Notes: a model not told the origin generated them from the sequence alone. Positions 25,761 through 38,210 are shown, counted from the stretch's first letter. The stretch is 64,000 bases of DNA from Phoebastria nigripes (GCA_035582835.1 JAYKAV010002766.1:2942683-3006682), one strand, 5' to 3'. Numbers and translations: made by a program.

Positions 25761-26869
25761 AGACCATCAGTGGTTTTGGCAAAGTGTATCTACAACACTA
25801 AGATAGAATTTGACTTTTAAAAATTCAAATTTGGGGGGATTTTTAATAATACAAGGGAGGGAGGAAAGTCTGTTAAATTTTGAAGGGGAAAGCACGCATT
25901 TTCATGAAAAAGTACACTAGAGAACTGATCAAACTTTGACTGATTTTCAGTGGGTGTTTTAGGCCCATGGTGGGCGTGCTAACGTGCTGCTGGGGTGGGC
26001 GAGCCTGGAGCAGGTTTCCAGCCTCGTCCGCCGTGCCGTCCGGTGCACTCCAGTGCACGCTCTCCAGTGACAAAGGGAACCCGTGTCCGAACAGGAGCGA
26101 GAAGTCGTCAGCATTTGTCCCACAAACAGCTCTGCAGAGCTGCTGCCAGGCAGGCACATTATCATTTTCTGATTACGATCTGACAGTTGACAATTTGAGC
26201 AAGGGAATGATTCACCCAAAGCAACAAAAGCAAGAATGAGACTTTTCAATTTTCTTCCCTTGGGATAGAAACTAATTAAGTGCAGTAATCTGTGGTCCTG
26301 TCTGAAGCCAGGCACAGCTCGCATGCCCCGCTGGCCTTGAAAAAGCGGCAGGACGAGCATCGCTGCAGACGTCTCCCTTTCTTTTCTGTAAAATCACAAT
26401 TATCACCGGGAATTTCATCATCACTCCAGACTCAGTTAAACGCAAAAAGCCATCCCAGGGAGCACNCAGGAAGCCGAGCTGCCTTTTCCTACCCTCTCCC
26501 AGTAACTCTGAAGCAACGGACTGGTACTTTATAAGTTCGGGGACCGTTCTTCCATCTTTACCGAGATTTGATCATGCAAGGTCTACCTTCCTCTAATAAA
26601 AACTACTAGAATTGTATTTTCTGTTAAGGAATGATGAGGTTGGCCCTTGAGTAGAGAACACCCCCACCTGGGGTCTTAATCTGAATGCAAAATATTATGA
26701 GCTTNGTGTTTAAAATTAGCAGAATTGCCGACTCTTCTGAAATCCCTGGGATTTCATGAGAGGAGAAAGTACTGCTGTCATGGGCAAACCTACTTGCAGC
26801 TATACTCAGGATTTTGTCTACATTATCAAGGGATTAGCGTCATTTTCATTTGCAGGAGTGATCTGTTTT

Positions 26870-27200
26870 CATCTGGAGTAAAACGTTAAGATGTTAACAT
26901 CAATTTTAACATACTCCTCAGGACTACTTAAAAACTTGTGTTTTTAATAAAGTACAATTTATTTGTTAAACAAATAGCATATTTTCTAAAAAAAAATTGC
27001 AGCCTCCCACATTGTCTGCAAACCACATTCTGTCTGAAGCAAAGGGCTGAAAGTTACATTTGTACATAATGAAATATTCAGCACTGAAATTTTCCCCAGG
27101 AATGTCCCCATCTGCTGCTAGATTTCTCTTTCATGCTAATTATTAAATATATCTGAACAGAAATAAATAATAGATTTCCTTTAAAGAAGCAGAAGTAAAA
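26870..27200. promoter_or_regulatory. AT-rich candidate conserved non-coding element
   Basis: Contains AACGTTAAGATGTTAACATC (palindromic GTTAAC core, HNF1-like), TTTTAATAAAGTACAATTTA, TTTGTTAAACAAATAG (forkhead-like, near palindromic) and CATGCTAATTATTAAATAT. High AT and low CpG. Confidence 0.33.
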
Positions 27201-28800
27201 TTTAATGAGTGTTTGGTGGTGGGGTGTGTTTTTCCCTTTGAAGTCGCAGTGGCCTTAATGCATCCTGAGCCACAGGCATCATCCTCCCCGGCAGCAGAAC
27301 AGCAAACCTCTGGGAGAGCAGCACCGCTCGCCCCCGGACCGGCTCCTCCCAGCTCTGCCTGCCTCTGCCTTGGCTTTGGCAGCCGCGTGCTTTTGTCCCC
27401 TCTCATTAGCAATCAAGCTCTTCTCAGCTAGTAAGTACAATTTTTTATAGCTATTCTCAAGCAAAGCGCAAGACCTCGAGCTGCGCTGAGACAGCCTGTC
27501 CCTTGAGAGAGCCCCGGTCCCCCCCAAAGCCTCCGCAAACCCAAACTGGAAGAGCTCCAGTTACCTCGATCGTTTCGCTTCCCCAGGAGCTAATTTCACG
27601 CCTTCACTGGAAGGTATATTCAGGAATAACGGCAGGGTTTAGTTCACAAAACATCTCACAATACGATGCCCTTTCTTGGTGAGGACTACGCTCTTAAAAT
27701 ACAATGTGTGGCATTAAGTATACTTATTTATATTGTGTAGCCTTATGCACCAGCTAGAGCCAGCACTGAGGTAGTAATGCAGAAAGCACTGTCGAGGTCC
27801 TGGCGCGGTTCCCACTGATGTTGTCTGAGCAGCTCTGAACTCCTTGGAAATCTTTATTGAGCACAAGGGGCCTGAGGTTTCTCTGGTGCTGCTTTGGTAG
27901 AGTGCGACGGAGTCGGGTCTTGTGAGCTGTGGGGTGAGAGACGGGACACGGGACAATCCTCCTCCAGAGAGCGTTTTGGGGAACGCGTTCTCTCTTCTTC
28001 CCTCGCGTTAAAAAATGTAGTGAAATTATTAAGAAATATGAAGGAATAGCAGTGTTATACTACACATACAGAAAATGGTTTGTGGAAGAAAGAATGAGAA
28101 AAATTGTATTTNCTCCTCAGTGTAATTATCGATGCACTTCTAGAAACGGTGCCCATTTTCAAAAATAAACCCGTGCTGAGACGTTTGCCTGTAGGACCTG
28201 CCATCACCTCTCCCATTCCACCGCAATTCTGGGCGCATCAAGCCCGCTCCTTTGCTCAACAGGGTTCTTGCCCTTTTCGGTGACTCCTGGCGACTACAGT
28301 AATGCAAATAAAAAGTACCAGTGATAACATTTCTTCCGAGAGGCCTCGCATNGCACCAGCTATCGGTTCCCTGCTGGACGCCCGTGTGTGGCAGGGGTAC
28401 TGCACCATGGCGTGCTGACCCCATCGTTACACTCCATATCGTTAGATTTTCTGTCTTCTTACTGGAAGCAAATGTGTCCCTAATAGTGCAAATTGCTGCA
28501 GAAGTGTTAATGAAACACATTGCAACTGTAACATAGGAAGAAATCTGTTACTATAAATTGCGTTTCGATTTCCTTATTACCAATTAGACTAAGAGTCAAA
28601 CAGGTCATATTTGTATGCAGTCAGGAACAAGCTTTCACAGTTAAAATAACAGGAGCAAGAGCTGTTTAATTGTTTACTCTGCCTTTCTCAAGGGAAGGGG
28701 TCGGTGCTCAGGCACGGCGAGTGGGAAAGGTCTGGTTGGGATGGAGATCCTCAAGGGTGTCTATCTGTCCGTCTGTCTGCGGTCTCCTCATCAGCCGATT
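27201..28800. other. Intron 1 stretch, no gene seen
   Basis: Ordinary unique sequence with Ns at 28,112 and 28,352 and a GC-richer part at 27,290-27,540. No RNA gene, exon or named repeat. Confidence 0.45.
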
Positions 28801-28814
28801 TCTTCTCCCACAGT

Positions 28815-28915
28815 CCTAAGTATCCCTGTTCTTAAATAGGGAACCTCTTCCAACAATTAAATATTCTTACCTCTAGGAAGATTTTCTTAATCCATAATTT
28901 ATACCCCATGTGTTT
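28815..28915 (-). repeat. Old CR1-like LINE 3' fragment
   Basis: On the minus strand GATTAAGAAAATCTTCCTAG then AGGTAAGAATATTTAATTGTTGGAAGAGGTTCCC and TTTAAGAACAGGG follows the order of the CR1 3' region I know (AGGAAAAAACTTCCTAACTGTAAGGGTAGTTAAGCTCTGGAATAGGCTTCC ... TTTAAGAACAGG), written here only as recalled wording. CR1 is the main LINE of birds and other sauropsids. Strongly diverged and truncated. Confidence 0.5.
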
Positions 28916-29980
28916 CATGTTATAGGGTGGTTTTAAAAATCTACAGAAAGGTGTCTTGTTGATGACAGATTTTGAAGCTAAGTACAAATCCTGTTTGCAC
29001 CTACCCTCTTTGTGCCATAGGAACTTTCTGAGAAGGAAAGCAAGAGCCACGAATGTCAAGATTAAAAGATCTCTGTAAAAGAGGTTTGATTCATCCTTCC
29101 ATCATTCCTGGAAGAAATGCATTGAACTATACTCCAGAGTTTGCTGTTCACGAGCCTTTCAGATGAAATCTTGAAACACTTAAAATCTGTGCATTTGGTA
29201 GAAACTGCAGGTCAAATGATTGTGCTGAAAGAAAGTATTTTTAGTTTGTCGCCTGGGCAAAAAGCTCCTTTGATTTTTTTAAAAAAACATATTCCTGATG
29301 TGGAGATGGTGGTAAAACTATTTGGGATCCCTTAGCAGGCAAAGGCTATGCGTNTGTCTCATCTCCTTCCATTTGGTGACAGTGGAGATGAAAGCTTTGT
29401 CTTCTCATATGCTGGAATATTTCATTCCTCCTCACATCTGTTTTCCCCAATTTATTCCAAATGGCAATGGAATTAATATATATAATGGCAAGCAAAAATC
29501 TGATTTAAAATGCTTTCCAAAAACTTTCTGTCCAAAAGATTCAGCTCTGTCCCTTTCAATCAGCTTTTCGGTTTTCTCTAAGTTAATTGCAAAGTTGTCA
29601 TTGTGACAGTCCGCTGTAAAACAAGGGAAAGAAAAGACTGAGGCAGAAGCCAAAGGCTGTAAATTATTCAGAGATGTCATGCATTTCTTGAGGGGATGCA
29701 GGTGACGTCTGGTAATGCCCCAGAACTCAGAAGACCCAGGGAGAACTTGGGAGTAAATTCAAGCCTTGCCAAGATATCCCAATCTGAGATGCCATTTTGT
29801 TCATTAGCAGGTCTCTGTACCTGTGCCCTAACAGAAACAGCACAGACACGTGTGTCACCTCATGTATATTTAAAAGCTGCTTCTCTGCATCACTCATCTA
29901 CCCCCTGAGCCCAAACCCCCTTGGGTGCCGTCCGCCTTCACCCTCTCTGCTCAGTCCTGCACCTTCCCCGGCTGCAGGGC
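28916..29980. other. Intron 1 stretch, no gene seen
   Basis: AT-leaning unique sequence, perhaps partly repeat-derived given the CR1-like fragment beside it, but nothing identifiable. N at 29,354. Confidence 0.4.
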
Positions 29981-30410
29981 TTTACGGCTCGCGTTCAGAG
30001 AGCAAAGTGTCGGTGGCTCCAGGGACACGGGCCAGGGAAAGCCGGCGGGGAGCTGCCAGGGCGGGAGGAAAGCTCCGTCAGCCCGAGGGAGCTTGCTTAC
30101 CCTGGNGACTTCAAATGGAGCCACTATGGCAATTACAGGAGGGGTTGGAGGCTCCCCATGGGGTCATTCGTGATGAAAATGCACAGTAGGAAACCCTGGC
30201 TGTGCCCTGAAGGATTTAACATGGAAGTGACTAGAGCAGAAAGGGACGGAGAGGAGAGCTGTAGTGACTCGCCCCGGGAGAGCCTGCAGGGACGGGGACT
30301 GGGACGGCGGGCTGCCGGCTGAGCACCGAGCTCTGCCCAGCCCGGTGCCACGTACCGGTACGGGCCGGAAGGATCCAAACCCGTCATCTGGTAAAGCAAA
30401 GCAGGCGAGA
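29980..30410. promoter_or_regulatory. Intragenic CpG-rich patch
   Basis: CpG-rich stretch (GGGACACGGGCC, AAGCCGGCGGGG, GGACGGGGACTGGGACGGCGGG, GTACCGGTACGGGCCGG) with an N at 30,106. Open frames occur on both strands. Candidate orphan CpG island. Confidence 0.35.
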
Positions 30411-30559
30411 GGCGAGCTGGCCTGTGCTGGCAGGAGAGGAGAAAGTGTGCAGGGAGAGGAGGGAGCCACGGCTGCGGCTTGAGATGAGTCTCTGCATGTT
30501 TCAGTAGCCAGGTATGGGAAGACTCCGAACCCCATCTTTTATGGGTCACCTGATGAAGC

Positions 30560-30970
30560 AACCGTAGGGCAGTGTTCCCTATTACAGCACAAACTAATGC
30601 ATTATGTCTTTGTTATGCTAATGTCCCAGCACTGCACAATTTAAATAGCACTTCCAGAAAAATTAAGTATGTTCATTGACACAGTGAAATGTTTTCACCC
30701 TCCGTGTAACCTTCACAGTTTCTGTACAAAATCTATCAGTCGGTAAACTATTCATCTGCGAATGCTTACCAATTATTATGCTAATGTATTACAATACATT
30801 ACAGTGAATTCTTTTTAAATGCCAGGAAATGCAGCTGTCTGGCAACCTACCTCGCCGGTATTATGGAGCTATCAATAAACAGCATAGCATTTGCAACTGG
30901 ATTTTGACTGCTTTGTCAGAACTATGCAAAAAATTTCTTATCATTTAATATTATGAAGAAATTCAGGAAT
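30560..30970. promoter_or_regulatory. AT-rich candidate conserved element with twin POU-like words
   Basis: Two identical 12-mers, TTATGCTAATGT, lie at 30,613-30,624 and 30,776-30,787, 163 bp apart. ATGCTAAT is a variant octamer bound by POU-domain factors. The block also has ATTACAATACATTACAGTGAATTC and CAATAAACAGCATAGCATTTGC. Low CpG and high complexity fit a neural enhancer, but conservation was not checked. Confidence 0.42.
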
Positions 30971-32200
30971 TAAAGTGATGTAATGTATTCTCCACGCAGT
31001 GGACTCAAGAATGGCACACAAACACAAAGTAGACAGCTGTTGCATGGGTTTGCATTGAGCCAACTTGTGCATGAACATTACAGCATGCAGCACAGAAAGA
31101 GTACTGTATGTCCATAGGAGCCAATGCATATATATGCATGCTATGATGCGTAACTGCTCCATAATTCGTACCTCTTTTTTGGAACTGAGTGATATTAAAA
31201 CTTAGACTAGCATATGTAGACTGCAAATGGAGATACTAGGTTATATATGGAGTATAGCATATTAATAGTTCACACTGAGACAATTCCTTCCACAGATCAT
31301 AGGAACTGCTTCCAGGTACCAAAAGGAACTCCGTCTTTTGTTGCCTGATAGAGGAAATATTCAATATTAATATAAATTTTGCTGTACTCTAAATAACTAA
31401 GTAATGATATGATAAAAATCCTCATTTATTATCTAGAATTAGTATCTCGTGTTGAAAAGATGAAATTGCTGAGTCNGCATATTTTAAATTCCATTGCATT
31501 TTTAACACGCTGCCTGTGCTGAGAGGTGTGTGCAGAATAGCGACCAGCACCTGAGTTTGCTTTCCCAGCAGTGCTTTGCATTCCCTTGCCTGAGAACATG
31601 CGCAGATCCACGTATCGGCAACTCACAGTACTTTGCTATATGCTGTTATGTAGGCTTACATAAATGTACATATTTGGTATTTTTAAACATTTGCAATTGC
31701 ATAATACTTTAATGAATTCATTTATTCCTCTGTAGCACGACACAGAATATTGGAGAGAGACTGTGCATACATTAGCGGTGCAAAAAACTTCTCGGCTTGA
31801 AGGAGGCCCCTGACAGTCAGGCTTACGAGCCCTGGCCCTTTGCTGCCGATGCCGAGGACGCTGGCTGTCCCGTAGGACAAGCCAAGCCTGGCTGCACACA
31901 GGGCTCTGTCAGATAAGATAATCACACCCTGGGAGGCAGTGGAAATCTCCATTTTCTCAGAGGAGGTAACGCCCGGGGCACGAGATGCTGCCAGAGCCTG
32001 ACATCCCGTGGAGCCGAGCTGGCTGAGCTTGGACCTGGCCTCGAGCGGGACCTGCCAAGCGTTTCTTAGCTGGCAGGGAGGTGGTGTACGGGGAGAGCAG
32101 AGCAGGAGCACAGCGTTGGCCACACAAGCAAACCCTCTCCCTGTGCACCAGCTCCACCATTAGAGCCAGCCCTGCCTCCCCGTGCCCAGCCCTGGGGGTG
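30971..32200. other. Intron 1 stretch, no gene seen
   Basis: AT-rich unique sequence to about 31,760, then GC-richer. TATATATGCATGCTATGATGCG near 31,130 is a run of ATGC words. N at 31,476. No exon or repeat family. Confidence 0.45.
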
Positions 32201-32212
32201 TCAGAGCATCTT

Positions 32213-32256
32213 CTCCACCTCCACCTCCTCCTCCTCCTCCTCCTCCTCCTCCTCCT
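32213..32256. repeat. (CCT)n microsatellite
   Basis: ACCTCCACCT is followed by eleven uninterrupted CCT units (32,224-32,256). On the GRIK3 sense strand it is a polypurine AGG run. Likely length-variable. Confidence 0.95.
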
Positions 32257-32469
32257 TGCACCTCGAAACCTGCCCAGCAGGGTGGGTGATGTGGCTTTTT
32301 GGTCCAGGGGCAATCTCTGTGTAGTGTGGTCTTCATCGCTGGCTGATTCCTAGGCGCATGGCTTACTGCAGCAATGAGCAGTAGTGGCATGTTTCTGCAG
32401 CAGGCCGTTTCTCTGTCAGCCCCGTGGCTCATTAGCTACCTAGCCTTTTTAAGTTAAGGTGAGTTGTCT

Positions 32470-32770
32470 CAGCGTGGCAGATGTTGGGGAATTTTTAATC
32501 GAAAATGCAAAGAAAAATGAATGCAGCTAGAGGCATCCATCAAAACTTCTCTGGTTCCCATATTTGTCTTTTCTCAGAAGCTAATATCCATGAATTTGGT
32601 TATTGGAGTCATAATGTTATAATTATTTCATTTAATACTCTAATTATCCCTTGTGATTAATCCTGACCATAACAGAAATGTCTGTGAGTCTGGAAGGCAT
32701 GTTCCAATAGATTTTGCATTATGAATGTTAATTTGAGTTAACAAGTATGATAGAGGAAAAGAAACCAAAG
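32470..32770. promoter_or_regulatory. AT-rich candidate conserved non-coding element
   Basis: Contains TTGGTTATTGGAGTCATAAT, TATAATTATTTCATTTAA, CTCTAATTATCCC, GTGATTAATCCTG (OTX/bicoid-type GATTA) and TTAATTTGAGTTAAC. TAAT cores and paired-type homeodomain words are dense, with no simple repeat. Conservation not tested. Confidence 0.4.
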
Positions 32771-35140
32771 AGCATGAGGACTTTTAGCTTCTGAGCAGCA
32801 CAGGGTCTTTTTCTGCCTGTTTTCGCTAGTAACTGGGCCAGCGAGCCCGAGTTTCTGCTGGCGTGGATTCTGTGACTTCAGTGTAGCACTGGAAAATCTG
32901 GGTCCTTAAGTGGAGGCTGGGCAGCAGGCACAGGCGATGGGTGAGAGCTGGCAGGGGCTTCGGGCAGACCTGTGTCCGAGCGTTGTATTAGCAAGTACAG
33001 CACTGCTGATCACATGCGTTCACATTGTAATGTCCACGTGCATACCGTGAGCCCAGTGGTGGTACAGATGTTCTCCTGCATTTCCCTGTTCACATTGTCC
33101 AGTTTCAGATGGATATAGTGTGGGGCTTACACTTTGGCCAGGCGGTATTTTGATGCATATTTGAGAGCTGTCTGATCCCACCGTACTACCCCATTTCCAG
33201 TTGTTTTCAGCTACAAAGTTGCACTCAAAGAAGGTAAAAGTATCTCAAATTCTTAAGTATCTTCAGCGTCTTTGTTGGCAGATCCAGTGCAGCCACAGTG
33301 TGCTGCTGTGAATAGAAGAGCAAAAGCTTTTTCGTAATACCTAGTCTTCAGGTCCAAGGACCTTGGTGAATGAGCTTTGCAGTTGTCAGATATGTATTTG
33401 CTGTTAAATGCACAAATATCTATTTACACACCTTTACACTGTAGTTGTACCAAGCTGAAAAACTGCTGTCTAGGTCAACACCAAAACCAGCACTAAGTCT
33501 GGCATTTTTGTTATTTCTTGCTGCAGAGGTAGCAGCAAGTGCAGCGCTCAGAGCCATGTGCACGCGCGGGCTCTTTCTCAAACAAGTGTGCATTCACATG
33601 CACACCCAGACACACACGTGCCCTCACAAACTTTGCATGCCTGCCTCCAGGGATTGGCCATCTGTGCCTTTATGTACAGAGGAAAGAAATGTATGGACAG
33701 AGGGAGCCTATGCTGTTGGCAGAGACCTTTGGGGACAGGCTTCTGTGATCTTTAGAGAAAGGCTTTTCCTAGAAGACAGCTCTTTAAACAGCATCGTGTC
33801 AAAAAGAGCCAACGGTATCTTCACTTCACAGGCTGAGACAGTGGCTGTAAACAAACCTCAATTCAGTACGCAAAATGAGGGAGTAGAGAAATTTCTGACC
33901 CTGTCGTCCACACACAGGAATCAGGCAGAGTCAGCTTGGCCCATTTCACCACGCTCTTTGCCTAATGCCTGAATTCATCATCAGGCCCTCTTGCTCCACC
34001 TCCATACGGTCAAAGCAAACACTACACAGATTTTTTCTTTATATACACAAACGATGAGGTTGCAGAAAATAGCCTTTCAAACTGAGGAATTATTGCTGGC
34101 TCCTGGCTTCTGTGTCCATCTATCAAAATAACTGCTGACAAAGGGTGAAGTCTTTGGCCTTGCATGCACCGAAAGATGCCAAGCAAGAGAAATACGTANG
34201 TGATGAGTACACTTCCCTGCATAGAGATGTTTCTGTGGCCTTTACCTTCCCATCACTAAAACAGTCAGTCTTTGAGAAACCAGGAATCCTCAAGATGATG
34301 CTTCTGCTCTCATCGTCTGAGGCTGTCTCAGCGCTCCAGCGGTTTGCCATCCCCACTGGTGGTTTTTGGCTCCTACTCCGCAGCCAGCGCTGTAGGCAGC
34401 TGAAACTTGAGCACTGCAGGACCAGGTTCTTTCTCCATCTGGGGCCGAGCTGTACACGGGATTCTCACTCCCTTACATGCTACTGCTTAGAAACCATCAC
34501 TGCTCAGAAAAAAAAAAATTAAAATAAAAATTGCTAGTGGTGACAACCGTTTTGTCCACAAGTACAGCCCTTATTTTATCAGCTGCACACAATTCTCTTG
34601 AATCCATTTGCTTCAGTTGTTTCCAAAAGAGCTAAGAAGCTGGGTGTCTCCACCTTTGCTGGGTGCTGTCAGAACTGCCCAGGAGCTGCGGGGTCTCCGG
34701 CAGAGAAGGCACCCGGCCCGGCTGCCACCGGAGGAGCAGAGAGGGGAGAGCACCACCCTGATCTCGCGTCTGATACACGCAAAGCGGGCTGCCTCCTCCC
34801 ACCCTGCGCGGGCGTGGAGATGACTGAGGAAGAAATAAAATACTAGGATGTGAGCGCCTAACTGATTTGCCTCTGGGAGAGTTCTTGCTTAGAGCCATGC
34901 TTGTTTACCCGCTGCTGCAAAGGGAGGAGTGGCTGGCCAACACTTGCTTTGTTTTGCAATGCAAGTTACCAGTGATAGACAAATTACCAAAATTTACTAA
35001 ATAGCATAAAGCACCTGTGTACACAAACTCACTTTTCCTTTAAACAAAGGAACACCTGGCAGTGCCTAACTTCCAGGGGTTTGCAAATGCTGTTCTGGAA
35101 ATATTTCTTCAGGTGTTCTCAATGTTTGCATGTTGGCCTC
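32771..35140. other. Intron 1 stretch, no gene seen
   Basis: Ordinary sequence with a GC-richer part at 34,670-34,820 and an N at 34,199. The 175-codon plus frame at 33,445-33,972 is not recognisable. Nothing else stands out. Confidence 0.45.
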
Positions 35141-35144
35141 TCTA

Positions 35145-35220
35145 AAGCTAGGTACTTAAATTATACAGGGATGGAGCTAGCTGTCTAATTTTAGCTACTG
35201 AAATGTGAAAGATTGAGCCA
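35145..35220. repeat. Possible relic of an old interspersed repeat (TAGGTxCTTAAATT / GTCTAATTTTAG type)
   Basis: GCTAGGTACTTAAATTATAC and GCTGTCTAATTTTAGCTACTGAAATGTGAAA follow the wording of an old sauropsid repeat (TTAGGTGCCTAAATTT, GTGTCTAATTTTAGGCACTC). Consensus recalled, not searched. Confidence 0.3.
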
Positions 35221-36269
35221 AATGTGGCAAAGCTGCCCTCACAGCCTGGAGTGGAAAGTGAGGCTGCGGCAGAACCTCCTGAGGGCTTCTTGTGTCACCC
35301 GGACGGCTGAGGGCAAACAGGGAATCGCCCCGGGGTTGTCGTATAGATAGGGAAATTAATGTTACCTGGTCTCTTCCCTACTAGTCCATAGCTCACACAT
35401 TTGTTCCCAATTTAGTTCACCTTGTAGTAAGTCCACAGCCACTGGATTTGCCACCTCTGCCCCGTTAGCTGCACTAAGCCCCAGGTTCTGGCAGAGCTTG
35501 AGCACCGCGTGCTCCTGACCTTCCCCTGCCCACCTCCAGCAGCATTTGAGCGCTCCCGGATGGTTTCCAGATCCGCCCACCTCTCATCTCTCGGAGACAA
35601 ATGTTTATCTGCAGGGCAGTGCTCTGAGCGGGAGCGGCTGTGCCCCTTCCCCNGCACGCTGCCAGGGCAGGCGGGCGATGGAGAAGGTGGTGCCTTTCTG
35701 GGTGGACGGGCTGCGNTGCGGTCTCCTCGTTAGCACAGACAGAGCCCGTTAGCGAGCCAGAAAGAGATCCAGATGCTGAGCAGCTGCAGAGGGCACGCAC
35801 AGCCGCAGGGTGCAGAGGGCAGGCTGGGTGGGAAGAGGGCTCTTCTGCAAGAGCAAATGGGCAGTTTCTCTTCCCTTCCTATTTACGTTTGGCATACTCC
35901 AAAGGTGGCTGCCAAGGACTGCAGCCACGCAACGGAGCTGCGGCCTTCAGCTGTCAGAAAGATGATCTCGGTTCCGCTGAAAAGTTCACATCCGACAAAA
36001 TACTTCTGCTGGGCTGTCTCTGTTATCCTTGGGCTTGTGGAAATGCTGCAGGAGCAGGGAAGGATGGGTGGAGGCACTCGCTGCGCTTTCCTGTGAGGCT
36101 AAGGACGTGCTCTGCAGCACCACCGAGGGATGTGCTGTTAGACACTTTTCAGATGGAGCCACATTAAGTTTCCCAGAAGGAGCAAACCTCATCCTCTGTA
36201 AGCAGAACCATCCCCCAGATTGCCCATTAAAAGCTCTTTGTGTGTTTTACAGTAAGGAGCTACAGCGAG

Positions 36270-36570
36270 GAACACACAGCGGGCTGCAAGGACGCAAGCG
36301 CCGTACCCGGGGTAACCCTCATCCCCATCTCAGTCTCCTCCTGGAGACGACCTCCTTAGCGAAAGTTGCTCAAACCTGCTTCAGAGCCAAGCGAAGGAAC
36401 TGCACCCTGGAGCTGTCAGGAGGGAAACGCTCGCACGGCGTCTGCCGCCCGGTCTCGGCGGGCAGGAGACGGTGGGCGCACACGCAGCAGCAGCAGGAGA
36501 CGGAGGAGCCCCGGGAGCACGGCAGCGCCNGGCGCCCCGTGCAGGAGCCGGCCCCACGGGCTGCTCGTGC
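36270..36570. promoter_or_regulatory. Intragenic CpG-rich patch
   Basis: CpG density rises from GCAAGCGCCGTACCCGGGG to CGTCTGCCGCCCGGTCTCGG and AGCGCCNGGCGCC (N at 36,530). Overlapping open frames on both strands. Candidate orphan CpG island. Confidence 0.35.
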
Positions 36571-36829
36571 CCTAATTTGATTAATGAGCACAGTCGACTT
36601 CGCTCCAGCGTCAGCCCCGTTTACAGAGCAGTGACTAACAGTAAAGCCAAGTCCCCTTTTTCTGTGTCTCTGGCAGCCAATTACTCATTTCCAGTGCGAC
36701 AGTCTGTTCTTAATTTGGCAGTTAGGGGGTTGTTGAAGGAAATAATGCAGCAGTGTCCTCTTAGTGGGAGTCTCAAAAACAATATTCTGAGAGACAGGAG
36801 AAAATTAATGTGAAAATGTGGTGTTTACA

Positions 36830-37570
36830 AGCCCCTGTCACTGCCCATGCTTGAAGGACTGACGATTAACACCTGGTCAATAACAAGATCTTTCTCTAAA
36901 GATTTTTTTAAAAGGCATCCAGGATGATATTGAAGAGCATGAAAATAATCTGATGAATACGATGTCTCCCTGAAACATTTCTGAAACNTGTGAAGTGTTA
37001 CTTTTACTGCAGTGTACTTTTCCGTCACAAAGTGAAAATCAAAGTGCAGAACAACACAAAATGCAGAGATCCTTACAACATGGAATAATGAGGCCATAAA
37101 ACCAAACAATAAAGTTAAATAATTTACCATAAATATCTAAAGCTCTCAAATTATTCTCTACATTAACTGCCTATGTTTAAAATGATCTTTGCATTCACCA
37201 TGTCACAGATGGCAACATCAGACAAGAGAGTCCTTGACAAAATCTCGCTGTAATTATTCTTTCCACAGCTGCAGTTATTTTAATGCCTTTTCAGTTAAGC
37301 TGAAAGAGACGCACACATTTTATAAATAAGGGCTTTTAACCAGTTTGACAATGAAGCGTTTGAAACGTACAGTGCAAAAAAAAAACCAACCCAAAAACTT
37401 TCACTGCATCTTGAAACCTGGGAGAGCAACTGTGCAGACTCAGAGCGGGAAGACAACTGTTCTTTCTACAGCAATATTTAGCAATTAAAGCTAAAATTAT
37501 GTTGATTGTAATGGCCTGAGATAGCTGTTACTAGCAACTTTTGGAGTTGCTCAGACACAATCTAACAATT
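36830..37570. promoter_or_regulatory. AT-rich candidate conserved element with an RFX X-box-like site
   Basis: Long repeat-poor AT-rich block with CTGTAATTATTCTTTCCACAGCTGCAG, TTTTATAAATAAGGGC, ATTTAGCAATTAAAGC and GTTGATTGTAATGGCC. GTTACTAGCAAC at 37,527-37,538 fits both X-box half-sites (GTNRCY, RGYAAC) with no spacer, which is tighter than usual. Confidence 0.38.
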
Positions 37571-38170
37571 AGTTTTATTTTGGCTAGCAGCTCGGAAGAG
37601 TCCTGTCTCCATTGAGCAACTGCCCCTGAAGGACAGACAGGGAGCTCTGAGACTGACTTCCAGGAGAAGCATACAGCTTGAATGAGGTCAAGGTTACACG
37701 CTGCTCCAGACCGGAGTGTTCAGCTGCAGTCCAAGTTTGGTTGGCTTTTCTTGTTTGTTTTGGTTTTTTCCAAAGTGCTTTAAATCACTGTGGCAAGTCC
37801 TTCTCCCTGAGGAACACCACGAAACCTTAGCCTCTCCTGCCCCTAGAGAAACTGGCCAACTCGCTGAGCAGCGACGGCTGAGCTGCNGGCTGCATTTGCA
37901 AAGCCTGTGCGCTGCACGCACGTCCCTGCTGAAGTTGCCCAAGAAGCAAGGATGAACCGCCCTGACAGAGGCTGCATCCCTGGGGACACAGTCTGGCGCT
38001 CCTCAAACCCAGTTTCTCAGCCTCGCGACCAAAGCATCCTTCCCTGGGCACTCGGTTACACTCCCTCTTACCCGCCGTGCCCATTTCTCTCAGCAGACGG
38101 TTGATACCCTTGCTCAGACTGTCGTGCTCCCTGCCGTAGGGGCGATTCCACTCGGGAAGCGATTCTGAAA
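37571..38170. other. Intron 1 stretch, no gene seen
   Basis: Mixed unique sequence with an N at 37,887; nothing assignable. Confidence 0.4.
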
Positions 38171-38210
38171 GCCCTGACATATTTAGGCACCTAAATAAAA
38201 GCAGGCTCAT
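38171..38210. repeat. Possible relic of an old interspersed repeat (TTTAGGCACCTAAAT type)
   Basis: CCCTGACATATTTAGGCACC TAAATAAAAG carries the TTTAGGCACCTAAAT signature typical of old sauropsid repeats; see also about 1,531 and 35,145. Confidence 0.33.
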
